Part shown: positions 23,178-34,079 of the stretch, in pieces
Layout: every line of letters starts with the position of its first letter
Numbering within the stretch: the stretch's first letter is position 1
NCBI GenBank assembly: GCA_029747585.1
Contig: JAPEVF010000161.1
Location: 22,218 to 86,217 of the forward strand
From: Pleurotus djamor
Lineage: Eukaryota; Basidiomycota; Agaricomycetes; Agaricales; Pleurotaceae
DNA: 64,000 nucleotides
Reading direction: 5' to 3'
The notes under the pieces: model-generated
What the model was told of the DNA's origin: nothing
The model's database searches: none
The model's input: the letters and a program-made list of their open reading frames with translations, nothing else
Program-made: the position numbers and the translations under genes

Positions 23178-25198
23178 GACTGCTTTTGATGATTGAGAGA
23201 ACCTGGCGAGTACCGGTAGGGTTTGAGAGATCTGAAGACCTTAGAGATGTGTCAGTGAACTTCAACTGGCTTTTATACGTCGTCCAAGCTCACCTTTCGT
23301 TCGATGGACCTCTCGAGATTGTAGGTGTACATGTGCTACATTGGAGGAGTGTTCATCGTTCGATGTTGGAGAGTAGCCACGACGTGAGTGCAACGCGCAT
23401 GGCGAGAAGCATGAGTCCATGCGTGTTTGTTGTTCCGGAGAGACATTAATGCCAACGGCACTGGCACTATCAGTATATGATGTAGTTTAGTTCGTCCGAA
23501 AGGAGGCATAGGCATGCTTGAATCCGGATAAGGTCGCGCTTCTATCGAGTGTGACTTGCGATTCCCGGGGAAACAGAACACAAAGCAGAAGTGGTTTCTT
23601 TTTGATGGATGACAGATAGCGGATGGAAGCTGTGTCTCTAGAAGCGCCATGATTTAGGCTACGGGGACGCGGATATGCGATCTTGCTTTGGAATTGGGAC
23701 CCTGACGGTAGATGTGAGGGTGAAGTCAATGGCAGCGTTTACAACCACATACTGAGTGCGTGACGGCGTTAGCCTCCTCTCATAGCGAGGGAAAGAAGCC
23801 TCAGCCGACAATCTCCCATCCAGCTCATCAGAGAGTCTTGGGTCGATGCCAAGCGGATGGATACTGCTAGAAATATGGAATACCAAGAAAAAAGACCATG
23901 TTGAAGGATCCGAAGAAGCACTGATAAACACAGTGCCAGTGCGGCTCATTCTGTAGCTGTCCATCGAGCTAGTTATGACAAGGAGACTACGTCTTATCAG
24001 TTTGATCCAGCACAAGGAACATATTGAAACTCACCCTAGAAAGTCATATTGACCGACAAAAACAAACCGGCGCGTGTAGATTATGAGGCCTATCAGCCGA
24101 TGGAGTTAGTGAGAGAGGAGTGGATCAATTCTTTGGGGCCGCTCACGAACAGACTAGTCGCAGCGCTGGGTTCGACACCTCATTACCATTCTTGACTTCG
24201 TCGTAGACCAAGTGCGGTCGCGCGAGCAGGAAACAAGGCAAAATCAAAGTGAAGGAATGGAAAGACAGCCTTCAGTACTCGATACTCAGTGGTCATTCGA
24301 AAATGCGTCTAAGCGGGCCCCACGAACGAACGGTCCGGTTCTCTGGCACAAGGGGGCCTGCCATATCTTCACCACATGCTAACCAGTTTCTGTGATGCTA
24401 TCAAATCGGACGGGTTTGTCTCCGTGCATGCTACTATGAAGACCTTGGCCTGGAGCCCGTAGTTCGCATAACTTTGCTGCACGAACTTGGTTAGCTTTCA
24501 GAAAACAAGNAAAAAAAAGAACGTCCTCAAGCTCACAGGACTCAGGAAAGCCGTTCTCGGTGTGGTTTGCGAGGTTGCGGTTTCAGGCCTATCCCCCCAG
24601 GTAATACTGGAGAGAAATCGAAGAAAAATGAAGAGTGGTACAGTCGTGGTCAGAATCTGATCACGAAGGACGAAGGATTGTGCCAGCTCTGAACTGTGTT
24701 GGTTGGACAGTTGTTGGATCGTGCAGAACAGAGAATGAGCGCTAGTGATTGGCGCCGTTGCAAACCGCGATCCGCCCCTTTCCAGAAAACTTGAACTTCT
24801 CTCAGTACCGACCGTCGCGTTGCTTGCTTGGACCTACGAAACTGAAAAGAAACCTTTCTCTCGTCGACACGGTCGAATCTTGCTTTCTGGAGTCGTCCTT
24901 TTTCTGCGCTGTCGGGTGCCTGTGATAAATCATCGTAGCCACCTCATTTCGCGCGTTCAGCTGCCATACTCTTGGGTACCCTCACAGTCGCCGTTCTTGG
25001 AGGTATATCATCAATACTTATCTCCGCTTCACGGAACTTTGCTCGCTTCTCCCTTTGTCTGTTCGATGCGACTGAAAACAAGGATCGATGCGCGCACATT
25101 CACTACCTAAGACTCTTTGTATTTCACTTCTTCGTACTTTCCTGTCGAAACCGCTACGGGTGTTCCCAGCTGCTATGGCAGAAATCGCTCAGACCAAC
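23178..25198. other. Gap without a supported gene (2 kb)
   Basis: The left edge is the promoter of the M35 gene. The rest has short ORFs only; 24745-25346 gives overlapping frames without motifs. N at 24510 beside an A run. Confidence 0.45.
23270..23277 (-). promoter_or_regulatory. TATA box of the M35 peptidase gene
   Basis: TATAAAAG on the minus strand, 93-100 nt before the ATG at 23177. Confidence 0.55.
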
Positions 25199-26081
25199 CC
25201 ATATAGAGCCGCAAACTCATCATCGCCTGCATCTTTCGCCGAGAACTCAATGGCACCGCGAGCGAAATTCGCTGCCTCCACTCCTACGATATAATCGAGG
25301 AAAGCACTTGTCATATCCATGCCTACATTCAGAAATGCTTGGTTGAGTAACAGGTGCGATATTCTGTTTGGTATGCACTGACCAGCAGTAACACCAGAGC
25401 TAGTCCAGATCTTCTTGTCATCGTTGATGACGAATCGGGCTTTGGGTACCCATTCAATCCCCTGTGTAGCCGCCTTCCGAGTGAAGAAAGGAAAAAAAAA
25501 ACGCGTTCGGTGTGAGTTGAATCAGTGCCGAAATCGGAATGCGACTCACCTCTATCTGCTTATAGCCAGCCTTGTTTGTGGTCGCCTTCTTGCCTTTGAG
25601 AAGTCCAGCTTCGGCCAAGATCCATGATCCCGTACAAACGGTCAAGATGTGCTTCACTTTTGGCTCCTGACGCCTGAGGAATTCAAGGAGCGAGGGGGAG
25701 TAGGCTCCAGGAAGGGCTCCAGGACCTACATCAAATGAAATGGTTCAGAAGGCGAGACCAAGTGCTGCTACACACTCTCAGTAGAGGCGAGCTCGTACCT
25801 CCAGGGATCAAGATAATGTCAAATTGCTCCTCCTCTTTGATTGAATCGTAAGTGCGATCCGGAACGAGAGAAGGGCCTGCCATAGGCTTGACTTTGTCGA
25901 GCGTATGAGACAGATACGTGGCCTCAATTGAAAGAGGGAAGGAGACATCGGTGAACCCTTTCATCATGGCCTGGTTCTCGGGGAAGAGGAAACCGAGTAA
26001 CTCAAGAGGACCTTGGTAGTCAAGACATGTTACACCAGGAAAGAGACAGAGTGCGAGCCGAAGGTTGGTCGATGAACTCAT
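25199..26081 (-). CDS. DJ-1/PfpI family protein, copy b
   Basis: Start MSSSTNLRLALCLFPGVTCL at 26081, end ALYGLV with TGA at 25199. Four exons. Blocks: DYQGPLELLGFLFPENQ, FDIILIPGG, ILTVCTGSWILAEAGLLKGK (nucleophile Cys in CTGSW), ATTNKAGYKQIE, FVINDDKKIWTSSGVTAG and GMDMTSAFLDYIVG. Very similar to copy c on the opposite strand 13 kb away. The third intron contains a run of about ten A/T. Cytosolic, no signal peptide. Activity (glyoxalase, isonitrile hydratase-like or other) unresolved. A MAPEG gene starts about 1.1 kb upstream in the divergent direction. Confidence 0.9.
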
Positions 26082-26269
26082 TGTATGATTTGACTTGAAT
26101 GTGCTGATGCCGTCAGTTTAAATACTAGCCACGGTTGCCCCGGCAACTGAACATCAGAATAATGCCTTTCAGAGGCTGCGGAGCAGGGATTCTGGAGGGG
26201 ATTGATGCCCGTCTTGTGTGCGTCCGACAAAGTTCACAAAAGTCTACAATCTCAAAGCGGTTGAGTAGC

Positions 26270-26587
26270 ATGCGCAAAGAATCCTTCGTTTCCATGGACC
26301 AAATTAACAAGGCAGTTGCGTGGGTGATGACTGAATCAATGCAAAGGAACGAAGAAAAGTACAAGGACGTGGATGATCCTGAGAATACCACACATTATGG
26401 GAATTGGGAAGTAAGTACCGCGGGTCAGTGAATTGAAACATGCCTGCGAAATGGTGGGACATTCTCGCCTCCTGAAGTTCCAGCCATGGCTTGGACGCGT
26501 ACTGACCCGTTTCGTTTCTAGGAAAATCACAATCACTATACCTTCAACTGGGTTCACATGGGGTCCTCCAAGGGACTTGCCCTCTAA
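26270..26587 (+). CDS. Possible small hypothetical protein
   Basis: Exon to 26410, a 111-nt intron (gtaagt..tttctag) and a second exon 26522-26587 joined in frame give 68 aa from ATG 26270 (or 104 aa from ATG 26162, which lies in the promoter of PfpI copy b and is less likely). The sequence is hydrophilic: NKAVAWVMTESMQRNEEKYK, DVDDPENTTHYGNWE, ENHNHYTFNWVHMGSSKG, ending LAL. The good splice sites and even codon use suggest a real exon pair. It could be the tail of a decayed larger gene. No family recognised. Confidence 0.35.
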
Positions 26588-27177
26588 GACGCGACCTCGC
26601 GTACATCGACTGTGACGAGCCCCGCCTCTTTCCTTCTTCCCCTCCGCCCTCGCTCAGTTGCCTTACGCCCGCGACGCTGCATGTTTCCTACATGGGCGTT
26701 GTCCAAGTTGCATGGGTCTCCTCACGAACCAAGCGATCTCGTCACCTTCGCCCAATGGCTTGAGCGAGGATCTAGGTGCATGAATATGCGAGGGAAACTT
26801 ACAAGCTGCCTTCGCGCGGCATTTGAACATCCGACTGACTGAGAATATGTCACCCCGATAGCGCTTGGGCTTTCTACTTTCACTTTGCTTTCGCCTCTAG
26901 GGTTTCCCGTATTAATGTAGAAACTATTTCCCTGGATAACATCATATCTGTCTCCCCTCTCCTTGATAGCATTGTATCCTAGTCGAGTTATTAGGCACGT
27001 TCGTACCGTTGAATACGTTCAAAGCACTTCAATAGGTTTTCTATTTCCTGAGTTCATGACGTACCTCATCGGCTGTAGGTTTCGGTGCCTCTTATATTGG
27101 ACACTTCAGGGTTCTCGAAGGGTCCTCAACGGAGTCATGTACGGTGAAGCCACCACCTTCTTTGTTCGCCAGCAACA
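26588..27177. other. Gap upstream of MAPEG copy a
   Basis: 590 nt without supported coding sequence; includes the promoter of the MAPEG gene. Confidence 0.4.
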
Positions 27178-28027
27178 ATGTCTTACACGCTCGCTAGCCC
27201 TGGTCTATCCCTCTACTCCATCCCCATCATCCTGTTCGTAGGATTATACCCAGGTGCCATCAAGGTCACTCTCATTGACAAAACGATTGGTTATGATAAG
27301 TAAGTGACGCGTGCCTCGACAAAGCCGCTTGTTGACATTGTTTTTCACGTTTTTCTCGTTTTGCTTGACGTGTATTGGGGTCCGTGGTCGGTGTAGCACG
27401 AATCCCAGGTCGAACGTCCAGAAAGCTAAAACATCAAAAGGTTTACCCCCGGATGTGGTTTTAAGGATTGAAAGATTGGAAGGCGCTCATCAGGTATGTT
27501 TTGCCGTTTCGTGACCGTAGCCCATCTAACGGCCCTTACTCGTATAATGGGTGTAGAATGGCAACGAAGCGTTCCCCCTTTGGGCTGCAGCTATCGTAAG
27601 TACACCTTCTAGTTCCTTTCGTGCGCTGAAGATCTGAAACGTAACTTTAGATACTGGCAAATGTTGTAGGGCTTGAACCTCGCACGCTGAATATCGCGTC
27701 TTTGGCATAGTAGGTTCCGACATAGTGTCAAGATCGCGTCTTCTGATATACGGACTATTTTAGCGTTGGCTTTCGCGTCCTATACAACCACGTCTATGTC
27801 AATCATAACACCGTTATGAAAGGATATGCAAGGCGCGTCGGACTTCGGATGCTTCGAGAGTTTAGCGTTGAACTGATGACTACTTACAGATCGATGGTGT
27901 TTCTTTGTGGTTTCGGTACGTCCTTTCGAGTTTTAACAAAGGACTTCGTCAAAGCTGAAACATGAATCACCTAGTTATTCCCATCTATTTGCTCGTCCAA
28001 TCGGCTGCGAAGGCCTCAGCTGCGTAA
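27178..28027 (+). CDS. MAPEG-family membrane protein, copy a
   Basis: ATG at 27178 (MSYTLASPGLSLYSIPIILF). Six or more short exons give LYPGAIKVTLIDKTIGYDN, TNPRSNVQKAK, RIERLEGAHQ, NGNEAFPLWAAAI, ILANVVGLEPRTLNIASLAY, VGFRVLYNHVYVNHNT, then a last hydrophobic stretch ending QSAAKASAA. The pattern of four hydrophobic helices with R.E.AHQNG.E.FPLW and LRVLYNHVY is the MAPEG signature (glutathione/eicosanoid-type microsomal enzymes). One splice donor near 27828 reads AAG|GCGCGT instead of GT, so the gene may use a GC donor or be damaged. Probably in the endoplasmic reticulum membrane. Paired with PfpI copy b. Confidence 0.8.
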
Positions 28028-28559
28028 GCGATAAGCTGGCTCCATGTTACTGGTCCTACCTACTCTATGTATTCGGAGTTACGTTCTTCTTCTCGTATCC
28101 ATACCCTATGGGGGATAGTCAGCAGGATGGATGGGTATTCAGACCCAAGTTGCGGCTGAACGGATTATGGCATCGAAACACTGCCAGTTTCTGTTGGGAA
28201 ATCTTGAGCGGCATTCACGCATGTGTAAGACGGAAGCAAATTTTGGCTTACGACAGAAGGGTTATCTTGGACTGCGACTCAAGGCACTGGATGGATTAGC
28301 CTAAACATGTCAGAAAAACATAGTAAACCTGCAACGGCGATCAACGTTCCAAGAGTGATCTACAGGAACCAAGCAGTCTCCTTTCGTAAACACTCGTAAG
28401 CATTAATCAAAGAACTTGCGGATGGAAATTGGTTCTCAAACTGTGCGCAGATCATTGCATATCGAAGCATGTGTCATAGCATTGGCAACATAACAACACA
28501 AATGGTGAATTCATACAATGCTCGCCTCCCCTGGCCCCATCGACCGTAGAACACCCTTT
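28028..28559. other. Convergent intergenic region
   Basis: About 530 nt between the ends of MAPEG copy a and RPS13; no gene supported. Confidence 0.45.
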
Positions 28560-29193
28560 TTAAGCAATCAAAGTTGATGCAGTAGCAGAGTCGTACTTGA
28601 AAGTAGGGGGGATCTGCTGCTTGGTCTTGTAGTAACGAGCAAGACGGTGGATACGGGACTCGATGAGAATGAGACGGAACTTGGAGTCCTTGTCCTTGCG
28701 GTTGACTTCCAAGTGCTTGCGGACGGCGACCGCCTTTTTGATGAGGTGCCAAAGGTCCTCAGGGATGGACGGTCCCAATCCTATCCCCAAACAAAAAGGT
28801 ATGTGATAAAATCACGAAAATAGGCCAAGAAAGCAAGGGAGAAGAAAAACGATTCAGTGCATGAGAGGGCGTAATAACCGAAAGTAGATTGAACCACACA
28901 CCGTTGGACTTGAGGATACGAAGGATCTTGTTACCCGTGACAAAACGGACTTGGGGGATACCATGCGAGTCACGGAGGGTAACACCGATTTGCGAAGGGG
29001 TCAAACCCTTGCGAGCAAGTTTGATGATATGGTCGACGACATCATCGGGGGTGGTCTTGAGCCAGGTAGGGGGAGCCCGGCGGTAAGGGAGGGCGGAGGA
29101 CGCTATCGGGAGATTTGGTTACTCAAGGAATTGAAAGTTTTGAAATCATCAAAACATACAAATGCCCTTTCCGGGAGCGTGCATGCGACCCAT
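28560..29193 (-). CDS. RPS13: 40S ribosomal protein S13 (uS15)
   Basis: Start at 29193: [12 protein letters not shown], then [73 protein letters not shown]-type helix [40 protein letters not shown] and the end ATASTLIA. Three exons; introns follow the tenth-codon region and SNG, as common in fungal RPS13. About 151 aa, the normal length. A component of the small ribosomal subunit. It shares a 355-nt promoter with RPS6. Confidence 0.96.
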
Positions 29194-29548
29194 GGTTGAT
29201 TCTGTGGGTGTAGTTCTTGAGAAACTGTGTCCCTCCGGAAAGTAAATGAACCTACAATTTGTGGTGGACGAGGGGAAAAGTCTTGAGGATGGTGNTGGCG
29301 ACAACGAAGTTGGTCGAGGAGGCCACCGACGAATGGGCGCTCGGAGGTTGCCGTAGTGTGGCTGGCTGCTTCTATACAGTTTATGCCCAAATCGGGACAA
29401 GCCACCAACCCCGACCTCTGTTTGCTCACTTACCCTAAAACACACCAGCAAGAGGTCGTTACCGCCGTCGGCGACCAGCAAGCCATTCCTCAAGGTTCGT
29501 TTTCACCTTGCTCGTGCACGGCCCACCCGTAACCAAAATTTCATCAGC
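29194..29548. promoter_or_regulatory. Bidirectional ribosomal-protein promoter
   Basis: 355 nt separate the divergent ATGs of RPS13 and RPS6. This allows coordinated control of two small-subunit proteins. One N at 29295. Confidence 0.7.
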
Positions 29549-30552
29549 ATGAAGCTCAACATTGCCCGTGCGGTTCTTATTTTTTGGCCTTGCGAATCGC
29601 GTTACTGATATATGTTGCACCAGACCCCGCAACCGGGAACCAAAAGCTCCTCGATATCGATGATGAGAGGCGATTGTGCGCATTATTCAATATGCCTATG
29701 TTGACGAAGCTGGCTGACGTTTGGTATTTGATCGCACAGCCGTATCTTCTACGACAAGAAGATGGCCCAGGAAGTCCCCGGCGATTCTCTTGGTGACGAA
29801 TGGAAAGGCTACATCTTCCGTATCACTGGTGGTAACGACAAGCAAGGTTTCCCTATGAAGCAGGGTGTCCTCCTCCCCCACCGTGTTCGCCTCCTCCTCG
29901 CCGATGGTCACTCCTGCTACCGTATCCGCCGCACTGGTGAGCGCAAGCGCAAATCCGTCCGTGGTTGCATCGTTGGCCCCGATATCGCTGTCCTCTCCTT
30001 GGTCATCGTCAAGCAGGGAGACAATGAGATTCCTGGCTTGACCGACAATGTCCAACCCAAGCGTCTCGGCCCCAAGCGTGCTACCAAGATCAGACGGTTC
30101 TTCAACTTGAGCAAGGACGATGATGTCAGGAAGTACGTTATCAGGAGAGAGGTCAAGAGCGCGAAGAAGGAGGATGCTAAGCCTTACACCAAGGCGTGAG
30201 TCTTGCCTCTTCACTTTTTCTGGGTAGCGTTTGACGGGGTTTCTTTGGTTTATAGCCCTAAAATCCAACGCCTTGTCACTCCCATCCGCCTACAACGCCG
30301 CCGTCACCTCAACGCCCTCAAGCGCCGCAGAATCGACCACCAGAAGGAGCAAAAGGCCGAATACGAGTAAGTCTTTTTCGCCTTCGTTCATGGATGCTTC
30401 CGCCAACCCCTTTTTCTAGTGCCCTCATTTCCAAGCGCGTCTCGGAAAAGAAGGCCAAGGCTGCCGCCATCAAGGCCTCGCATCACAAGTAAGCCATCTG
30501 CGGATATGTTCCAAGAACGTCTCACATCTAACTGAACTGCAGGACCGCCTAA
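29549..30552 (+). CDS. RPS6: 40S ribosomal protein S6 (eS6)
   Basis: Six exons: 29549-29567, 29624-29675, 29740-30195, 30256-30366, 30420-30488 and 30543-30552. Starts [20 protein letters not shown], continues [111 protein letters not shown] and a basic tail [24 protein letters not shown] 40S component, the classical target of S6 kinase at the C-terminus. The last exon codes only for the final Thr-Ala, an extreme but correct splice. Confidence 0.96.
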
Positions 30553-30846
30553 TCGCTCATTTTGTAGCACCCATTTCTTCTTCTATCTCATATGCACGCC
30601 ATGCCCCACACCACGTACTGCTTTGTCTCTCTCTGATACTACATGTCATTTATGCTATGAGAAACTGTACCGAGAATTGTGGTGTCTGCCTGTTGCTGCC
30701 GAGTGCGCCTTAAACGTTGGACGATGAAGTAGGGTGTGATGAACGCCCGAGTTCGAGAAGCGCCCGACGTGTTCATCTCATCTTGTATTCGCGCTTTGGT
30801 TTGTTGCTCAAACGACCTCCGTGTAGGTCAATGAACCACAGCCCTG

Positions 30847-31155
30847 TTACTCGAGCTTAGAATTGGACTCGGCGCGAAGCTCGCTCGAAGCTACATCGAC
30901 GATGTCACGGACGGTCAGCAACCTGAATCGTACCCAGTCCCCATCCACGACACTACGGGGNTTTTTTTTACTTGCACCCTGCCGGAACGGCGCCAGGAGG
31001 GCCATCGAGGCTTTCCCCGTTTTCAGTTTCTGACCATAACCCGCCCCCCTCGTCCTACTCAAGTAGAGCCCCTGCTGGTCTGCACGTATACCGGCTATTC
31101 TTCGCTGTCGACTAGAAAGGACTTGGAGTGCGCTGCCATGCCTCCCGGTCCGCAC
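30847..31155 (-). CDS. Possible hypothetical protein, frame uncertain
   Basis: The C-terminal part reads GDWVRFRLLTVRDIVDVASS, ELRAESNSKLE, which looks like true coding sequence. The upstream part (MALLAPFRQGASKK) is Arg/Gly-rich and less convincing. An N at 30961 beside a run of eight T falls between the two, so the frame across it is not reliable. No family recognised. Confidence 0.35.
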   Translation of the reverse strand: MRTGRHGSALQVLSSRQRRIAGIRADQQGLYLSRTRGAGYGQKLKTGKASMALLAPFRQGASKKXPRSVVDGDWVRFRLLTVRDIVDVASSELRAESNSKLE

Positions 31156-31255
31156 GGTCCGCTACTACTCACCTCTTAAAAGAAACCTTCAGTGAGAAAA
31201 TCCCTCTTGATCAACTTCATCCACAATCAGCTTATCTCGCCGCTCAGCGAACTGC

Positions 31256-32888
31256 ATGACTGCGCCAACCATCAAGCTAAACAATGGGCTGGAGATCCCC
31301 GCTATCGGGCTCGGTGCGTTCGTGCCATGAATGAAATGCGCGACAGGCGAGGCTGAATAGGAATGACATCATCCTAATAGGTACTTGGCAGTCGAAATCT
31401 AATGAAGTGACTACCGCTGTCGAGTTCGCCCTGAAGGAAGCTGGGTATAGACACATCGATTGTGCATGGTATGATGCTATCGCCCTGTTCGCTCCGCAGG
31501 CATCTCTTAATAATTGCGGCAATACCTCAGGGGGTATGGGAACGAGAAAGAGGTCGGCGAGGGAATCAAGGCATCTGGTGTTCCCAGGTCTGAGATATTC
31601 GTGAGTATTATGTCTGTCCAAAGTGTCTAAGCTTCGGAATGAACGGCTCGGATCATCCATCGTGTTCATAGATTACAAGCAAACTGTGGGGTACATATCA
31701 CTCTCGTGTCGAAGAATGCCTTGACCAGACTCTCGCCAACCTGGGAACTGATTATCTGGACCGTATGTCAGAGACCATGAGGCCTTGATATCAATCATTA
31801 ACCCTTCTCCGTATTGCAGTTTATCTCGTCCACTGGCCTGTCCCTTTGAACCCAAAGGGCAATCATCCAGTGTTCCCCCTCCTCCCTGATGGGAAACGAG
31901 ATGTCGACCGCTCATGGGACTTGAAGGACACTTGGAAACAAATGGAGGCAGTACTCAAAAAAGGCAAGTTCAAAGGCTATTACCCCGCCTTATTGTTGAC
32001 CATGGGACCGTCTCTACAGGGAAAGTCAAAGCCATCGGTGTATCTAATTTCTCTGAGAAGAAATTGGAAGAGATATTGCCTACGGCAGAGGTCGTCCCTG
32101 TCGTTAATCAAGTAAGCCCTTGAGTACCTGGCGGGTGATGCCACCTAGAATGCTAATTCTTCACGCTTAGCTGGAAATTCACATCTATAACCCTCAGCAT
32201 AAGCTCTTGGACTATCTCCGATCCAAGGGAATTGTCCCAGAGGCGTATTCTCCCCTGGGTTCCGCCGGCTCGCCTCTGCTGAGTGATGAGACCGTGGTGG
32301 AAATCGCCACCAAGTACTCGCTCCAACCCGCAGACATCCTCTTGGGATATCTCCGTAAGTTTGTGCTTTCACATGATGCATCGGAAGGAGTAGCAGCTCA
32401 CATATGGGTCCATCAATCATTATTAGTGGCGAAGGGTATCGTCCTCTTGCCGAAGTCGGTCACTCCGTGTGCGTATGCGTGTTTTTCATGGTTCATGTTG
32501 GAGCGGTCATATGTTGTTGCGATGGACTGATTATCACTACAGCACGCATTGCCTCCAACATGACCGGCGCTGTGGCGGCCTCCAAGAAGCTGGAACAAGC
32601 CGATATCGACAAATTAGATGGCTTAGCTGAAGCGGGAAAGCAGAAGAGGTCCGTTATGAACACTTTCCGCCACCCCTTTACGTTACCCATCTCACCACTA
32701 ACCGTTTTTCCCCACGCTGACCTCATTTTGCCTCTCCTCTCCCGGATTGTAGGTTCATAACTCCCCCCTGGCGTAAGTCGCTTTCGTCCGCATAGCATGT
32801 TCGTCCGCATTGATAACGTTCTGTTGACCCTTGTTCGGCCATTCTAGCTGTTGATCTCGGTTTCGACCACTGGCCGAGCCTGCTATAG
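31256..32888 (+). CDS. Aldo/keto reductase
   Basis: Start at 31256: MTAPTIKLNNGLEIPAIGLG. At least nine exons. The catalytic tetrad is present: Asp in YRHIDCAW, Tyr in WGYGNEKEVGEGI, Lys in ITSKLWGTYHS, His in YLVHWPVPLNPKG. Further family blocks: KVKAIGVSNFSEKKLEEILP, PVVNQLEIHIYNPQ, EAYSPLGSAGSPLLSD, LAKGIVLLPKSVTP, ARIASN, EQADIDKLDGLAEAGKQK, and the end FITPPWPVDLGFDHW. NADP-dependent carbonyl reduction in the cytosol is expected. Next to inositol oxygenase copy b, reduction of D-glucuronate to L-gulonate is an attractive but unproven role. The exon after MEAVLKKGK does not join the next exon in frame with a GT donor (31950-32025); see findings. Confidence 0.88.
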
Positions 32889-33014
32889 ATAACTCGGACA
32901 TGGGTTCATACAGGAAGACGATATCGGCATGGATTGGTACATAGCATGTGCGACCTTGGCAAGTCCTAATCAGAAGAATATGTTTCCGTGTTCAAATTAG
33001 GCTTTGCGGTACCT

Positions 33015-33389
33015 CTAGTCGCATATGTGTTCCACACACTCAGGCAGGAAGTAGCGTCCCTGCGTCGATGACCATGCGCCAGCGAATGCAGCCAAGCGGG
33101 TATCCTCGTTATTCTTCCAGAGGCGTTGAGCAGCGTCTTGATCCAGGCAATACGTAACGACGCCGAGGCGGGTCTGTCCCAACATGCACCAACATTCTCT
33201 AACATCAACGGAAGGGCTGAATGCGCCACCGCCGTCCTGTTGCTGGGTTACACGAAAGCCCGCAGTGGCCAGTTCAATTTTGGAACGGGTTGATCCTAGC
33301 GTGTGCATCTCTGGAGCCGGGTTTAGGTAAAAATGGCTATTCAGTTGTCCTCGGAATGTTTCGCGAGATGGGAAGGGCATACTGATCAT
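33015..33389 (-). CDS. Possible single-exon hypothetical protein
   Basis: 124-codon ORF starting MISMPFPSRETFRGQLNSHF, with FYLNPAPEMHTLGSTRSKIE, ATAGFRVTQQQDGGGAFSP and LGVVTYCLDQDAAQRLW. Residue use is balanced rather than low-complexity. It sits convergent to the aldo/keto reductase and before the promoter of inositol oxygenase copy b. No motif recognised; could be chance. Confidence 0.3.
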   Translation of the reverse strand: MISMPFPSRETFRGQLNSHFYLNPAPEMHTLGSTRSKIELATAGFRVTQQQDGGGAFSPSVDVRECWCMLGQTRLGVVTYCLDQDAAQRLWKNNEDTRLAAFAGAWSSTQGRYFLPECVEHICD

Positions 33390-33968
33390 TCCTTCCGTGC
33401 ACGGTATTTTCCCTCAGTTATATGTACGGCGTCACGACCCCTAGCTGTGTAAGGCACTCTCCTCGAACCTGTAGATCCCAAAACACCAAGAAAAAAACGT
33501 TTGGAAATATTTCGGTGCATGTATGTGCCATGAATATGTACATCGATATCCAAAATACATCATCAATATCCATGGCATCCGGTCTTCAGTTTGCCGTTGC
33601 GAGGCTCAGGGCCGACGATTGCTACGTAGACGGGAAGTCCATGAAAGGTACGACCGCTTACACCCGCCCTCTGCTGGCTCCGCCACGTGCAAAACAGGAT
33701 TTGGATTATCACAGTTTACAGCCGCTGTTTCTTCGGAGGAAGATTTCTCTCTTGCGATTTCTACCGAACTTGGAATATGAAACTCCCCTCCCCTTTCAAG
33801 CCCAAACTTTCCTTTATGACACACGCACCACGCCTTTCAACAAATGTCGCTATTGCTTCCGGGAGAAATCGTAGATGCGCTCAAAAACCAATTATCTTTT
33901 AATAATCTCCAGACCATAATTTTTTTGGCTCCATGGAATTTGATACCGTTGTCCACTTCCAAAGGGTT
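33390..33968. other. Upstream region of inositol oxygenase copy b
   Basis: About 580 nt with short conflicting ORFs only. Confidence 0.4.
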
Positions 33969-33974
33969 TATAAG
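33969..33974 (+). promoter_or_regulatory. Candidate TATA box of inositol oxygenase copy b
   Basis: TATAAG in gggtttataagcc, about 106 nt before the ATG at 34080, followed by a pyrimidine-rich leader. Confidence 0.45.
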
Positions 33975-34079
33975 CCGAAACGTCTTTGTCTCTAGGAGCC
34001 TCAGAATCACATCCTCTTCTTCCGCCTCTTTTCACCACTTGGCTTTTGCCTTTCCCTCCCTTCCTCCCTCAATCCCACC

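Noticed and set aside
24745..25346. Overlapping plus-strand ORFs of 121-124 codons
   Set aside because: Three frames open at once, no motif; partly antisense to the last exon of PfpI copy b.
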